A stretch of 64,000 bases of DNA from Chryseobacterium foetidum (GTDB taxonomy: Bacteria; Bacteroidota; Bacteroidia; Flavobacteriales; Weeksellaceae). Positions 9,637 to 17,884 of this stretch are shown piece after piece. The DNA is taken from NCBI RefSeq assembly GCF_025457425.1, contig NZ_JAMXIA010000001.1:1922001-1986000 (forward strand), given 5' to 3'. A program made the position numbers and the translations under genes. The notes under the pieces are model-generated. The model worked only from the letters and a program-made list of their open reading frames with translations, was not told the DNA's origin and made no database searches. Every line of letters begins with the position of its first letter. Position 1 is the stretch's first letter.

Positions 9637-10183
9637 TTTTCAGTTGTTTTTGTTGTTGAAAGTAAATCTTTCTTAATTTTTCTTTTGCTCTGAAGAGTTG
9701 GGTTTTGCTCACTGCCAGTGAAATATTCAGTGTATCTGCAATTTCCTGATGCGAATAATCTTCAATCACATAAAGGTTGAAAACCATTCTGTACGCATCC
9801 GGAAGCTGATCTAAAAGTTCCTGAGCATTAAAGTCAAAATCAAAAGTCTCTTCCTGCAAATCTTCCAGAACAGAAGCATGAACGTCGTCGAGGTAAAAAA
9901 CCGTTTTGCGGCTTTTAATGAAATTGAGGCATTCGTTGACCACAATTTTTCTCGCCCAACCTTCGAAGTTTCCTTCACCACGGAAGCTTTCGATGTGTTT
10001 AAAAATTTTGCAGAATGCTTTGATCACGCAATCTTCCGCCTGATAGATATCGCTGACGTAGCTTTTTGCCACACTCAGAAATTTCTTTACACTCTGATCA
10101 TAAAAGATTTTCTGCGCAGCCGGATCCTGCCTTTTGAGGCGGCTCAGCAAATCATCTTTTTTATTTCCAAACAAAAGCTTCAT
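9623..10183 (-). CDS. ECF-type RNA polymerase sigma factor
   Basis: The protein has 186 aa. Region 2 (about 30-95) contains SYVSDIYQAEDCVIKAFCKIFKHIESFRGEGNFEGWARKIVVNECLNFIK. Region 4 (about 125-175) contains PDAYRMVFNLYVIEDYSHQEIADTLNISLAVSKTQLFRAKEKLRK, a clear helix-turn-helix. The length suits an extracytoplasmic-function sigma factor. It overlaps its probable anti-sigma gene, which suggests translational coupling. A promoter resembling ECF targets lies just upstream, consistent with autoregulation. Confidence 0.9.
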   Translation of the reverse strand: MKLLFGNKKDDLLSRLKRQDPAAQKIFYDQSVKKFLSVAKSYVSDIYQAEDCVIKAFCKIFKHIESFRGEGNFEGWARKIVVNECLNFIKSRKTVFYLDDVHASVLEDLQEETFDFDFNAQELLDQLPDAYRMVFNLYVIEDYSHQEIADTLNISLAVSKTQLFRAKEKLRKIYFQQQKQLKNELV

Positions 10184-10206
10184 GGTTTATTCTGTTTATA
10201 TACTAA

Positions 10207-10233
10207 AGACAGCAAAAGTTTAAAATGGTTACA
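10207..10233 (-). promoter_or_regulatory. ECF-like promoter of the sigma operon
   Basis: On the minus strand TGTAAC (10233-10228) and TGTCT (10211-10207) are separated by 16 nt, and the ATG follows 23 nt after TGTCT. An AAC-containing -35 with a GTC-containing -10 is the usual form of ECF promoters. I infer that the sigma factor drives its own operon. Confidence 0.5.
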
Positions 10234-10330
10234 GATTTTTTCAAATTTTATCTACATTTTTCGTAAGCTACTGAAAATGAATGTTGTATTTTATTTAATT
10301 ACTTTAAAAAACATTAATCGGATGCGATTC

Positions 10331-10424
10331 TAATGATGTTGCCCTTTCAGGGCTTTGTGATAATGTCAAATGTAAAATATCGGGCTGCACCCGATGCTAA
10401 TGTTGTCGCCCCTTCAAGGCCTGT
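10331..10424. repeat. Tandem hairpin repeat of GCCC-TTC-GGGC type
   Basis: Two imperfect direct copies, TAATGATGTTGCCCTTTCAG (from 10331) and TAATGTTGTCGCCCCTTCAA (from 10398), each contain a short hairpin (GCCCT-ttc-AGGGC at 10341-10353; GCC-ccttcaa-GGC at 10408-10420). A third hairpin, CGGG-ctgca-CCCG (10381-10393), lies between them. This is a compact repetitive element of the sort dispersed in flavobacterial genomes. It fills the gap between the ECF operon and the ABC ATPase gene. Confidence 0.6.
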
Positions 10425-10455
10425 AATTTTACCGTCGATTATCCTTTAGATTTAA

Positions 10456-11238
10456 TCAAAACGTCCCGCTTGTATTTTCTGTTGGCAAATCCTTTGTCAC
10501 TACAGGCTCTTCAGAAATCACTTCCTGCTTTCCTGAGTTGACCTGATCTTCAAAATACTTTTCAAGGTCGCGTAAAGTTTCGGGCGTGGTTTGGATATCA
10601 CGTACGACTTCGCCTTTATTCACAACCACAATTCTGTTGCAAACCTCGGTTGTGTGGGCAAGATCATGACTTGAAATTAAAAACGTCACCCCATTTTCTT
10701 TTGCAAAATCACGAATCATATTTTTCAGTTTGATCTGTGTGGAAGGATCGAGATTGGCAAAAGGCTCATCCAGAATAATAATTTCAGGCTTTCCAATTAA
10801 TGCTCCAACAATTCCTACCTTTTTCTGATTTCCTTTGGATAGATCTCTTACGTATTTTCCTGCATTGACGATTTCTCCGTTAAACAAATCATGAAACTGC
10901 TTTATAAACTCATCTACAGAAGCTTTATTTTGACCTCTTAATTCTCCGATAAAATAAAAATATTCTTCAGGCGTAAGGTATCCAATAAGAAAAGTTTCGT
11001 CGATGAAAGCTGAAACTTTATTTTTCCATGCTTCAGATTCATTTACTTTAACATCTTCAACACTTACATAACCCGTTGTAGGCTGGATCAAATCAAGCAT
11101 TAAACTGAAAAGCGTGGTTTTTCCCGCACCGTTGTTTCCGACCAAGCCGAAAGTTTCGCCTTTTGTAATTTCCAAATTTTCTATATTGAGAACGGTTGCA
11201 GTGCCGTAGGTTTTCGTGAGGTTTTGAATTGTAATCAT
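10456..11238 (-). CDS. ABC transporter ATP-binding protein
   Basis: This is a 260-aa cytoplasmic ATPase of an ABC exporter. It has Walker A GNNGAGKTT (about 35-43), an ABC signature LSKGNQKKV, Walker B EIIILDEPFANLDP and an H-loop SSHDLAH. After about residue 225 an acidic tail of ~35 residues extends past the usual domain end. The DUF5687 permease gene lies 169 bp upstream on the same strand, and the two probably form one transporter. The substrate is unknown. Confidence 0.9.
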   Translation of the reverse strand: MITIQNLTKTYGTATVLNIENLEITKGETFGLVGNNGAGKTTLFSLMLDLIQPTTGYVSVEDVKVNESEAWKNKVSAFIDETFLIGYLTPEEYFYFIGELRGQNKASVDEFIKQFHDLFNGEIVNAGKYVRDLSKGNQKKVGIVGALIGKPEIIILDEPFANLDPSTQIKLKNMIRDFAKENGVTFLISSHDLAHTTEVCNRIVVVNKGEVVRDIQTTPETLRDLEKYFEDQVNSGKQEVISEEPVVTKDLPTENTSGTF

Positions 11239-11249
11239 TTTCTTTATTT

Positions 11250-11404
11250 TGTTGGGTGATGGATGTGGGATGATGGGTGTTTGGTTTTGCTAATAACACG
11301 ACTTTCGATCTTGACGGTTATAACGTGAGCTTTCCAGTTTGAACCCGAATTACTTTACTTGAGTCTTTGTACTTGTTACTTGGCTCTTTCTACTTGGTTC
11401 TTTC
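11250..11404. repeat. Short tandem repeats inside an ABC transporter gene pair
   Basis: The 169-bp gap between permease and ATPase genes carries two simple repeats. At 11250-11283 there is a GATG/GGTG-rich run. At 11356-11404 there are 14-bp units TACTTGAGTCTTTG, TACTTGGCTCTTTC and TACTTGGTTCTTTC, with a half unit (TACTTGT) between the first two. No coding potential or clear terminator is seen. Confidence 0.55.
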
Positions 11405-11407
11405 AAC

Positions 11408-12871
11408 TTAATCTTTTTTAAAAGCCTCAATCGTACTGTATTTCTCGGTTTTATAGACTTTAATAATGATATCGAAGATTTTTTCGCGGAAAATAAATCC
11501 TAAAAGACCCAAAACTGCGATGCTGGTTACCGCTGCAGTAATTCCGAAGAAGTAGAAGAAAATCCCGTAAACAGCCATTGGCAAAAGCATTTTGGGCACC
11601 ATCAGAATAATCGTTTTAAAGGTGAATGTATTTTTTTGCCCAACTCTCTTTTCTTTTGAATTTAAATCGATGAGGTTTTTATTATAAGCGCCCGACAAGA
11701 GGGTAAACTGTGAGTTGACACCGATATTGTAGATTCCCGCCGCAAAAAATGCAAGGTAGACATCCCAACCGAAGTATACGTAGAATAAGGCCAAGACAAT
11801 AGAAAAGACTGTTACAATATTCATAAGCCACCATTTGGCTTTAATATATTCTTTGTACGGCACGTTGAGCGTCATCATCAGAGGATAATAGGCACTGTCG
11901 AAAGCGGGAACTCTTCCACCGAAAGTAAACTGAAAGCCTCCGGTTACAAAAAGCCCCATAAACATTAATGCTGCAGGTGTCTGGTAGTATTTATTTGAAA
12001 ACATCAGCAAGCCGTAAAACACAAAAAGGAAACTGCCTATTACAACACCTTTGGTTACCTTATTTCGCTTCAGCATTTTGATGTCATTGTTGATAAATGT
12101 TCCGATAGCTCCGTATTTATTAAGGAAAGCGATGTTTTCGGTTTTTCCGATTTCTTTTTTAGCTTCAAGACCTTCATCAAGATAAAAACCTTTTCGGATG
12201 TAATTGAAGGTAATTTTCCACAGACCAAGGAAAAGCATAGCAGGAACTACCGCAAAATAAGGTCGTTCGTACAAATTATAAAAAATCTTTTCTGAGTAAG
12301 ATAAAACAGGGACAATTTCGTAATAATTTAAAGCCGCAAAAACTGCAATCAAAATTCCAACACCGATCGCCACATTTTCTTTATCATTAAATAAAAGATT
12401 GAGAAAATTATTCAGATAAAACAGAGAAGAAACTCCGATAAACCAAGTGAAAATTCCGACAAATCCGTAACCGTTGAAAGCTAAGATTCCACAAAAAGTA
12501 ACCAAAAAAATAGAATTAAACCAACTCAGCGGCGTAAGAAAAGTTTTAATTAAAGTATAATTGACAACAATTTTTTTAGGAATATTCTGAGTAAGAAAAG
12601 GTTTGATATTCTGCGTAGGAATCTGCTGAACCATATATTTGAAAACCAAATCTATCAGCCAGCCAATTATCAGAAAACGTGAAATTACTTTTAATGGATC
12701 TTCATCCATTTCTTCCTGTGCAAAGAAATAAGCAATGAAAGACATCATTGCGAGCCACAAAACAAAGAAACAAATCCCAATAATCCTGAAAATCTTCATC
12801 GCCAGATTAATCCCGACCGACGAACCTCTGAAAAAACTCTTCCACTCGAGCTTCAGAAACCTTTTAAACAT
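11408..12871 (-). CDS. ABC transporter permease, DUF5687 family
   Basis: The protein has 487 aa with about 10-12 hydrophobic segments. The N-terminus (MFKRFLKLEWKSFFRGSS) and overall pattern match DUF5687 proteins, which are membrane subunits paired with ATPases in Flavobacteriia. An internal loop (about 235-265) is charged. It lies upstream of an ABC ATPase gene on the same strand and probably forms an exporter with it. The transported compound cannot be inferred. Confidence 0.8.
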   Translation of the reverse strand: MFKRFLKLEWKSFFRGSSVGINLAMKIFRIIGICFFVLWLAMMSFIAYFFAQEEMDEDPLKVISRFLIIGWLIDLVFKYMVQQIPTQNIKPFLTQNIPKKIVVNYTLIKTFLTPLSWFNSIFLVTFCGILAFNGYGFVGIFTWFIGVSSLFYLNNFLNLLFNDKENVAIGVGILIAVFAALNYYEIVPVLSYSEKIFYNLYERPYFAVVPAMLFLGLWKITFNYIRKGFYLDEGLEAKKEIGKTENIAFLNKYGAIGTFINNDIKMLKRNKVTKGVVIGSFLFVFYGLLMFSNKYYQTPAALMFMGLFVTGGFQFTFGGRVPAFDSAYYPLMMTLNVPYKEYIKAKWWLMNIVTVFSIVLALFYVYFGWDVYLAFFAAGIYNIGVNSQFTLLSGAYNKNLIDLNSKEKRVGQKNTFTFKTIILMVPKMLLPMAVYGIFFYFFGITAAVTSIAVLGLLGFIFREKIFDIIIKVYKTEKYSTIEAFKKD

Positions 12872-12947
12872 AGTTTACTTTTTAATATTAGTAAAAATAG
12901 TGTAGTTTTTGTTACAGTTTTAACAGGATTGACAAAAGAATAAACAA

Positions 12948-13526
12948 TTAATATCTTCTGTAACGATAGCTAATAAATAAATATTGTACTTTATTCCGAT
13001 CTTCCTTTTTGGGAATAAGATAGGACAAACTAAAATATCTTACTGCAACATCATCTTTAATGGTTAATGTAGTATTAATTTCCTTCCCTTCACTTTCATT
13101 CTCATTTTCATTTTCAGGAGATTCACTCATAATATTTGAAGCATAGGCTTCAAATTTATTGTAAATATTATTATACTCAACAATTACAGATTCATAATTT
13201 GGAAGCGCTATTTTTTGAGAAATGGTGTGCCGACCAAGCTTCTTTTCGTAATCTCTTTGCTCTACCCAAACTTCTGCTTCCAATATCTTTGATTTGATCA
13301 TGACATTTTTGTCATATTTTGAATAGTACATTGTAATCGGTTCTCCGGTATCTTCCTGTTTTCTGGAAAATTTTTCAAATTTCAGGTTAGTTCCTGAAAT
13401 TATTTCTTCAGGTTTACGATCCACATTTAATCCAACAAATAATTTTTGAAGATCTTTCTCGAAATGATCTTGTGCAAAAATAACATTGCCAAACAAAGAA
13501 ATAAGAATTGTAAATAAAATTTTCAT
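12948..13526 (-). CDS. Secreted protein of unknown function
   Basis: I do not recognise this 192-aa protein. A Sec signal peptide (MKILFTILISLFGNVIFAQ) precedes a beta-rich region, and an acidic Glu/Asn patch sits near residue 135. It lies 2 bp downstream of recN on the same strand and is probably cotranscribed, although a periplasmic protein has no obvious link to recombination. Confidence 0.65.
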   Translation of the reverse strand: MKILFTILISLFGNVIFAQDHFEKDLQKLFVGLNVDRKPEEIISGTNLKFEKFSRKQEDTGEPITMYYSKYDKNVMIKSKILEAEVWVEQRDYEKKLGRHTISQKIALPNYESVIVEYNNIYNKFEAYASNIMSESPENENENESEGKEINTTLTIKDDVAVRYFSLSYLIPKKEDRNKVQYLFISYRYRRY

Positions 13527-13528
13527 AT

Positions 13529-15193
13529 CTAAATAATATCTGATTGTCCTATCAACTCCTTCGCCTGCGCCAAAGCCGCCTCCGTGATCTTGCTTCCGGA
13601 AAGCAATTGGGCAATCTCATTCAGTTTATCTTCGTCAGAAAGAGCAACGATGTTGGATTGTGTTTTACCGTTCACATCCTGCTTTACCACTTTGTAATTG
13701 TCGTTACCTTTTGCAGCAACCTGTGCCAAGTGAGAAATAACGATCAACTGCATATCTTCAGACATTTCACGCATCAGATTTCCGATTTCTTCGGCAACTT
13801 TTCCGGAAACTCCGGTGTCGATTTCGTCTAAAATTAATGTTGGAAGTTCATCACTTTCGGCAATAATTTTCTTTACTGCGAGCATCACTCTTGATCTTTC
13901 ACCGCCGGAAACTGCCGTTTGAATCGGTCTTAGAGGAAAACCTGAGTTGGCCTGAAATAATAACTGAATATTTTCTTTCCCGAAACTGTTGAATTCCTGA
14001 GAATCCTGAAGATCGATTTCAACTTTTGCTTTTTCAAGACCTAATTTTTTAAGCAAACCTTCAGCTTTAGAAATAAATGACGGGGTGCTTTTCTTCCTTT
14101 TATCTGAAAGTTTTTTTGAAAGATCAGCCAGTGCTTTTTCTTTTAAAACAATGTTTTTCTCAATCTGAACAATCAGCTCCTCAAGTTCGGAAGCACCCTT
14201 CTGTTCGCCTGCCAACTGATCTCTGATTTCTCTCAAGCCTTCAACATCAGAAACATTATGTTTGATGAAAAGTGTGTTGAGTTTGTTATTAAGAAGACTT
14301 AAAAGTGCTAAATTTTCAGGATTGATCTCAATTTTTTCTGCTTCATTTTCAAGTTCAGAAATAATGTCTTTTATTTCCACGAAAGAAGTTTCAAGTCTAC
14401 TGTCGAGCTCGGCAAATCCCTGTGAAACCTCGGCAATTTTAGAAAGTTTATTTTTAGCTTCATTAAAAAATGAAAAAATCCCCACTTCCTCCTGATGAAA
14501 CCTCGACAGAATCTGAGCGAGATTTTCTGAAATCATTTCGGCGTTTGCCTGTACAGAAAGCTGGTTCTGAAGCTCTTCAAAATCAATATGATCGAGTTCT
14601 ATTTCTTCCAGTTCATTTAAAAGAAAGGTTTTGTAATCACTTTCTTTATTGTTTTCTGTAAGCTGGGTTTTATATTTTTTAAGCTGAAGCTGCAGACTTT
14701 GGAAATTTGAAAATTCTTTCTGATATTCTTCAAGAATTGTTTTATTTCCTGAAATTCCGTCTATAATTTTAAACTGATATTCTGAGGTGAACAGATTGGA
14801 AGTTTCAAACTGAGAATGAATGTCTACTAACTGAGAGGTCAGCTCTTTAAGAATATCCAAAGTCACCGGAACATCATTTATAAACGCTCTTGACTTTCCT
14901 GAAGGAAGAATTTCACGACGGATAATCGTTTGATGCTCATAATCGAGATCGTTTTCAATAAAGAATTTTTTAAACTGATTATTTAATGAAAATTCAGTTT
15001 CTACAATGCTTTTTTCTTCCGCTTTAGAAATAGATTTTAGGTCTGCCCTTTCACCCAAAATCAAGCGCAATGCACCGAGGATAATAGATTTTCCTGCACC
15101 GGTTTCGCCGGTAATCACCTGTAAACCTTTGTTTAGATTAACTTCGAGCACATCGATGAGCGCAAAGTTTTTGATGTAAATTCTGGAAAGCAT
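13529..15193 (-). CDS. recN: DNA repair protein RecN
   Basis: This 554-aa SMC-like ATPase acts in double-strand break repair. Walker A GETGAGKS lies at 29-36. A long coiled coil covers about 160-370. The ABC-type signature (TAVSGGERSRVMLA) and Walker B (PTLILDEIDTGVSG) are near 430-465. The length is typical of RecN. It sits downstream of the DUF4835 gene in a conserved run on the minus strand but has its own promoter-like element. Confidence 0.95.
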   Translation of the reverse strand: MLSRIYIKNFALIDVLEVNLNKGLQVITGETGAGKSIILGALRLILGERADLKSISKAEEKSIVETEFSLNNQFKKFFIENDLDYEHQTIIRREILPSGKSRAFINDVPVTLDILKELTSQLVDIHSQFETSNLFTSEYQFKIIDGISGNKTILEEYQKEFSNFQSLQLQLKKYKTQLTENNKESDYKTFLLNELEEIELDHIDFEELQNQLSVQANAEMISENLAQILSRFHQEEVGIFSFFNEAKNKLSKIAEVSQGFAELDSRLETSFVEIKDIISELENEAEKIEINPENLALLSLLNNKLNTLFIKHNVSDVEGLREIRDQLAGEQKGASELEELIVQIEKNIVLKEKALADLSKKLSDKRKKSTPSFISKAEGLLKKLGLEKAKVEIDLQDSQEFNSFGKENIQLLFQANSGFPLRPIQTAVSGGERSRVMLAVKKIIAESDELPTLILDEIDTGVSGKVAEEIGNLMREMSEDMQLIVISHLAQVAAKGNDNYKVVKQDVNGKTQSNIVALSDEDKLNEIAQLLSGSKITEAALAQAKELIGQSDII

Positions 15194-15218
15194 ATTACGA
15201 AGTCTGCATTTTGTAATG

Positions 15219-15226
15219 CAAATATA
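15219..15226 (-). promoter_or_regulatory. -7 element of the recN promoter
   Basis: The minus strand reads TATATTTG, an exact TAnnTTTG match, 25 nt before the recN ATG. It lies in the 66-bp gap after the DUF4835 gene, so recN may be transcribed separately. Confidence 0.4.
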
Positions 15227-15259
15227 AAATTTTAAACAGCGGTATTCAATATCAAACGT

Positions 15260-16162
15260 CTACTTCCACTTATTCCATTTGGTTTCGGCAAATTTTGGTG
15301 CGAAGACAGTCATCAGCTGTTTCAGATCTGCAACATTAACGCCACCGTTATTGCTTGAATTGAAAATATTGTAAATTTCGTCGCTTTTATTATCGATAAA
15401 AAGATTGAAGAAATAATTCTGCTGGAAATTGTTTTCATACATTTTCAGCTGCATCAGTGCATCAGAAAGAATTTTCTTACCCTGACTCTGATCCTGATTG
15501 AAAAGATTATCCAAACCCGCTCTGTGATACGTATACATCGTCGCACGAAGCTGATTCATATTTGGATTTAAAATTTCGCTGATTAAAATCGTGCGGCTTC
15601 TCGGCTCATTAATCGGATTCCAGCCTTCGTAGCCCCGGTTTTGCGAATTCTGGGCAATCTGCTGGGCCTTTGAAAACCATTGCGTACCGGCGTTGGACTG
15701 GAAACTGTCTGCATCGTAACCTAAAATTACGTACACATAAAAACTGATCACATCAATCAGATTTTTGCCGGAAAACTGTCTTTCGTTGAAGATTAGGTTT
15801 TCGTTTTCCACATATTCGAATGCAAATTTGGTATCCTGAACATTGATGAGCGGCGACTCGTAGGTCGTGTTATAAACCGGTCTTACGGCCTGCACTACGA
15901 TACTGCCACGGTATCTGTTGCCGTCTCTTTCATTTAAAACCAATGAGAAATTTGATTTAATCTTTTCGAAATTCTGTAATTTCTTTCCGGTCCAGCTTGT
16001 ATTGTTGATGAAGTCTCTTAAACTTTTCTCCAAAGCTTTAAATGCCTGTTGATTACTTCCCTGAATCTGTTGTGTATTAACGTTTACAGTCGCCAGAATT
16101 TCCTGAGCTGAAGAAAACTGAGAAATTAAAAGCAGAAAAAGTATGATGATTGATTTTTTCAT
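15260..16162 (-). CDS. DUF4835 family secreted protein (PorD-like)
   Basis: The protein has 300 aa with a Sec signal peptide (MKKSIIILFLLLISQFSSAQ). The mature part (EILATVNVNTQQIQGSNQQAFKALEKSLRDFINNTSWT) has the features of DUF4835, a Bacteroidota family I recall being annotated as the type IX secretion protein PorD. That name is a recollection and cannot be tested here. It lies 37 bp downstream of coaBC, in the bamD-rpoZ-coaBC-DUF4835-recN order familiar from flavobacteria. Confidence 0.75.
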   Translation of the reverse strand: MKKSIIILFLLLISQFSSAQEILATVNVNTQQIQGSNQQAFKALEKSLRDFINNTSWTGKKLQNFEKIKSNFSLVLNERDGNRYRGSIVVQAVRPVYNTTYESPLINVQDTKFAFEYVENENLIFNERQFSGKNLIDVISFYVYVILGYDADSFQSNAGTQWFSKAQQIAQNSQNRGYEGWNPINEPRSRTILISEILNPNMNQLRATMYTYHRAGLDNLFNQDQSQGKKILSDALMQLKMYENNFQQNYFFNLFIDNKSDEIYNIFNSSNNGGVNVADLKQLMTVFAPKFAETKWNKWK

Positions 16163-16199
16163 TTCTAATATTAAAATTGAGAACGGAAATTTATTAAAT

Positions 16200-17402
16200 T
16201 TATTTTAAATATTGATTTTCAACGAAATCGAGAATGTCTTTTGCTACAGAGTCTTTAGGTTTTAGATCAAATTCTTTCTTCTCTGTCTCTGTGAAAATTT
16301 TAATTTTATTGGTATCGTTTTTAAATCCTGCCCCGGCATCGCGGAGAGAATTCAAAACAATCATGTCGAGATTTTTCTTGTGAAGTTTTCCCATGGCATT
16401 TTCTTCCTCATTCTGAGTTTCAAGAGCAAAACCAACCAAAAACTGTTGCTTTTTCTTTTCGCCCATTGTCTTCAGGATGTCAGGATTTTTAATTAATTCA
16501 ATGGTGAAACTGTCGTCATTTTTTTTGATTTTTTCTGAAGCCACTACTTTGGGAGTGTAGTCTGCGACGGCAGCGCTTGCAATTCCAATATCAACAGTAT
16601 CGTAAAACTCAAAAACTTTGTCAAACATTTCTTTCGCCGAAGTAACTTTGTGAAGCTCAATATTTTGCTCTGAAACCTTCTCTGAACTCGGCCCGGAAAT
16701 CAGAATCACTTTTGCACCCCGTTTTGCCGCTTCATCCGCTAATGAGTAACCCATTTTTCCTGAAGAATGATTTCCGATAAATCTCACAGGATCGATTGCT
16801 TCATAGGTAGGACCAGCTGTAATTAAAACTGTTTTTCCCTCAAAAGCCTTATTTTGATTTAAATTAAAAAAATCATCGATGATTTTGACAATTGTTTCAG
16901 GTTCGGCCATTCTTCCCTGACCGACCAATCCGCTTGCCAATTCACCACTTTCTGCCGGAATAATGATGTGCCCGAAATCTTCGGCAAGATCAAGATTATT
17001 CTGCGTGGAAGAATGTCTGTACATATCCAAATCCATAGCCGGAGCGATAACGACAGGGCATTTTGCCGACATATAGGTTGCAATCAGCAGATTATCACAA
17101 ATCCCATTGACCATTTTGGCCAAAGTATTTGCTGTGCAGGGCGCTACGATCATCAAATCACTCCAAAGTCCCAAATCTACATGGCTGTTCCACGAACCGT
17201 TTTCTCCATAAAAATCGCTGTACACTGGTTTTTTAGATAAAACTGAAAGACTTAGCTTGGTAACAAACTGCTCTGCATCAGCGGTCATAATCACCTGCAC
17301 GTCTGCACCTTTTTTAATCAGATCCCTAATCAGAAAATGAATTTTGTAAGCCGCGATACCGCCGGAAACTGCAAGAAGGATTTTTTTCCCTGAGATTGCC
17401 AT
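16200..17402 (-). CDS. coaBC: Bifunctional CoaBC (PPC decarboxylase / PPC synthetase)
   Basis: This 400-aa fusion enzyme makes 4'-phosphopantetheine in coenzyme A synthesis. The N-terminal flavoprotein decarboxylase (1-185) has SGGIAAYK, the active-site His75 in NSHVDLG, VAPCTANTLAKM and APAMDLDMY. The C-terminal synthetase (190-400) has TAGPTYEAIDPVRFIGNHSSGKMG and the KKKNLD-type nucleotide region (LHKKNLDMIVLN). It is full length. A hairpin separates it from rpoZ upstream. Confidence 0.95.
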   Translation of the reverse strand: MAISGKKILLAVSGGIAAYKIHFLIRDLIKKGADVQVIMTADAEQFVTKLSLSVLSKKPVYSDFYGENGSWNSHVDLGLWSDLMIVAPCTANTLAKMVNGICDNLLIATYMSAKCPVVIAPAMDLDMYRHSSTQNNLDLAEDFGHIIIPAESGELASGLVGQGRMAEPETIVKIIDDFFNLNQNKAFEGKTVLITAGPTYEAIDPVRFIGNHSSGKMGYSLADEAAKRGAKVILISGPSSEKVSEQNIELHKVTSAKEMFDKVFEFYDTVDIGIASAAVADYTPKVVASEKIKKNDDSFTIELIKNPDILKTMGEKKKQQFLVGFALETQNEEENAMGKLHKKNLDMIVLNSLRDAGAGFKNDTNKIKIFTETEKKEFDLKPKDSVAKDILDFVENQYLK

Positions 17403-17463
17403 CAGAATATTTTTAAAGTACTAAAATACTTATTTTTTAGCGAACATTGCTGTTGCAAAACAC

Positions 17464-17497
17464 AAAGGTCATAAAAGAAAATTCTCTTATGACCTTT
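17464..17497 (-). terminator. Hairpin between rpoZ and coaBC
   Basis: AAAGGTCATAA (17464-17474) pairs perfectly with TTATGACCTTT (17487-17497) around a 12-nt loop. On the minus strand it is followed by TGTGTTTTG, a weak T-rich tail. It may attenuate transcription from bamD-rpoZ into coaBC. Confidence 0.6.
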
Positions 17498-17518
17498 GCT
17501 TATAAAAAACACATATTG

Positions 17519-17842
17519 TTATTTTCTGTCTTCAGTTTTTTTGAAGTAAACATCGTCGTTCAACCATTCTTCAATCGCAATAGAAGTAGGTTTCGGAAGT
17601 TTTTCGTAATGCTTTGAGATCTCAATCTGCTCTCTGTTTTCGAAAACTTCTTCAAGGGTAGAATTGTGTACTGCAAATTCATCCAGTTTATTGTGAAGTT
17701 CTGTACGGATTTCTGCATTGATCTGCTCAGCTCTTTTGCCCATGATAACAATCGCCTCGTAGATTGATCCTACTTTGTCTTCAATCTTGTCTTTGTTGTA
17801 AGTAATGGTATTTACTTCTGCTTTTGTATCTTTTACGCTCAT
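17519..17842 (-). CDS. rpoZ: RNA polymerase omega subunit
   Basis: This 107-aa protein is a Bacteroidota-type omega (RpoZ/Rpb6). It has the SIYEAIVIMGKRAEQINAEIRTELHNKLDEF helix pair that contacts the beta' subunit, and a lineage-specific acidic C-terminus. It lies between bamD (42 bp upstream) and coaBC, its usual place in flavobacteria. Confidence 0.85.
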   Translation of the reverse strand: MSVKDTKAEVNTITYNKDKIEDKVGSIYEAIVIMGKRAEQINAEIRTELHNKLDEFAVHNSTLEEVFENREQIEISKHYEKLPKPTSIAIEEWLNDDVYFKKTEDRK

Positions 17843-17884
17843 TTTGAGAAAATTAATTTATTTTTAAGATGGCAAATGTACGAT

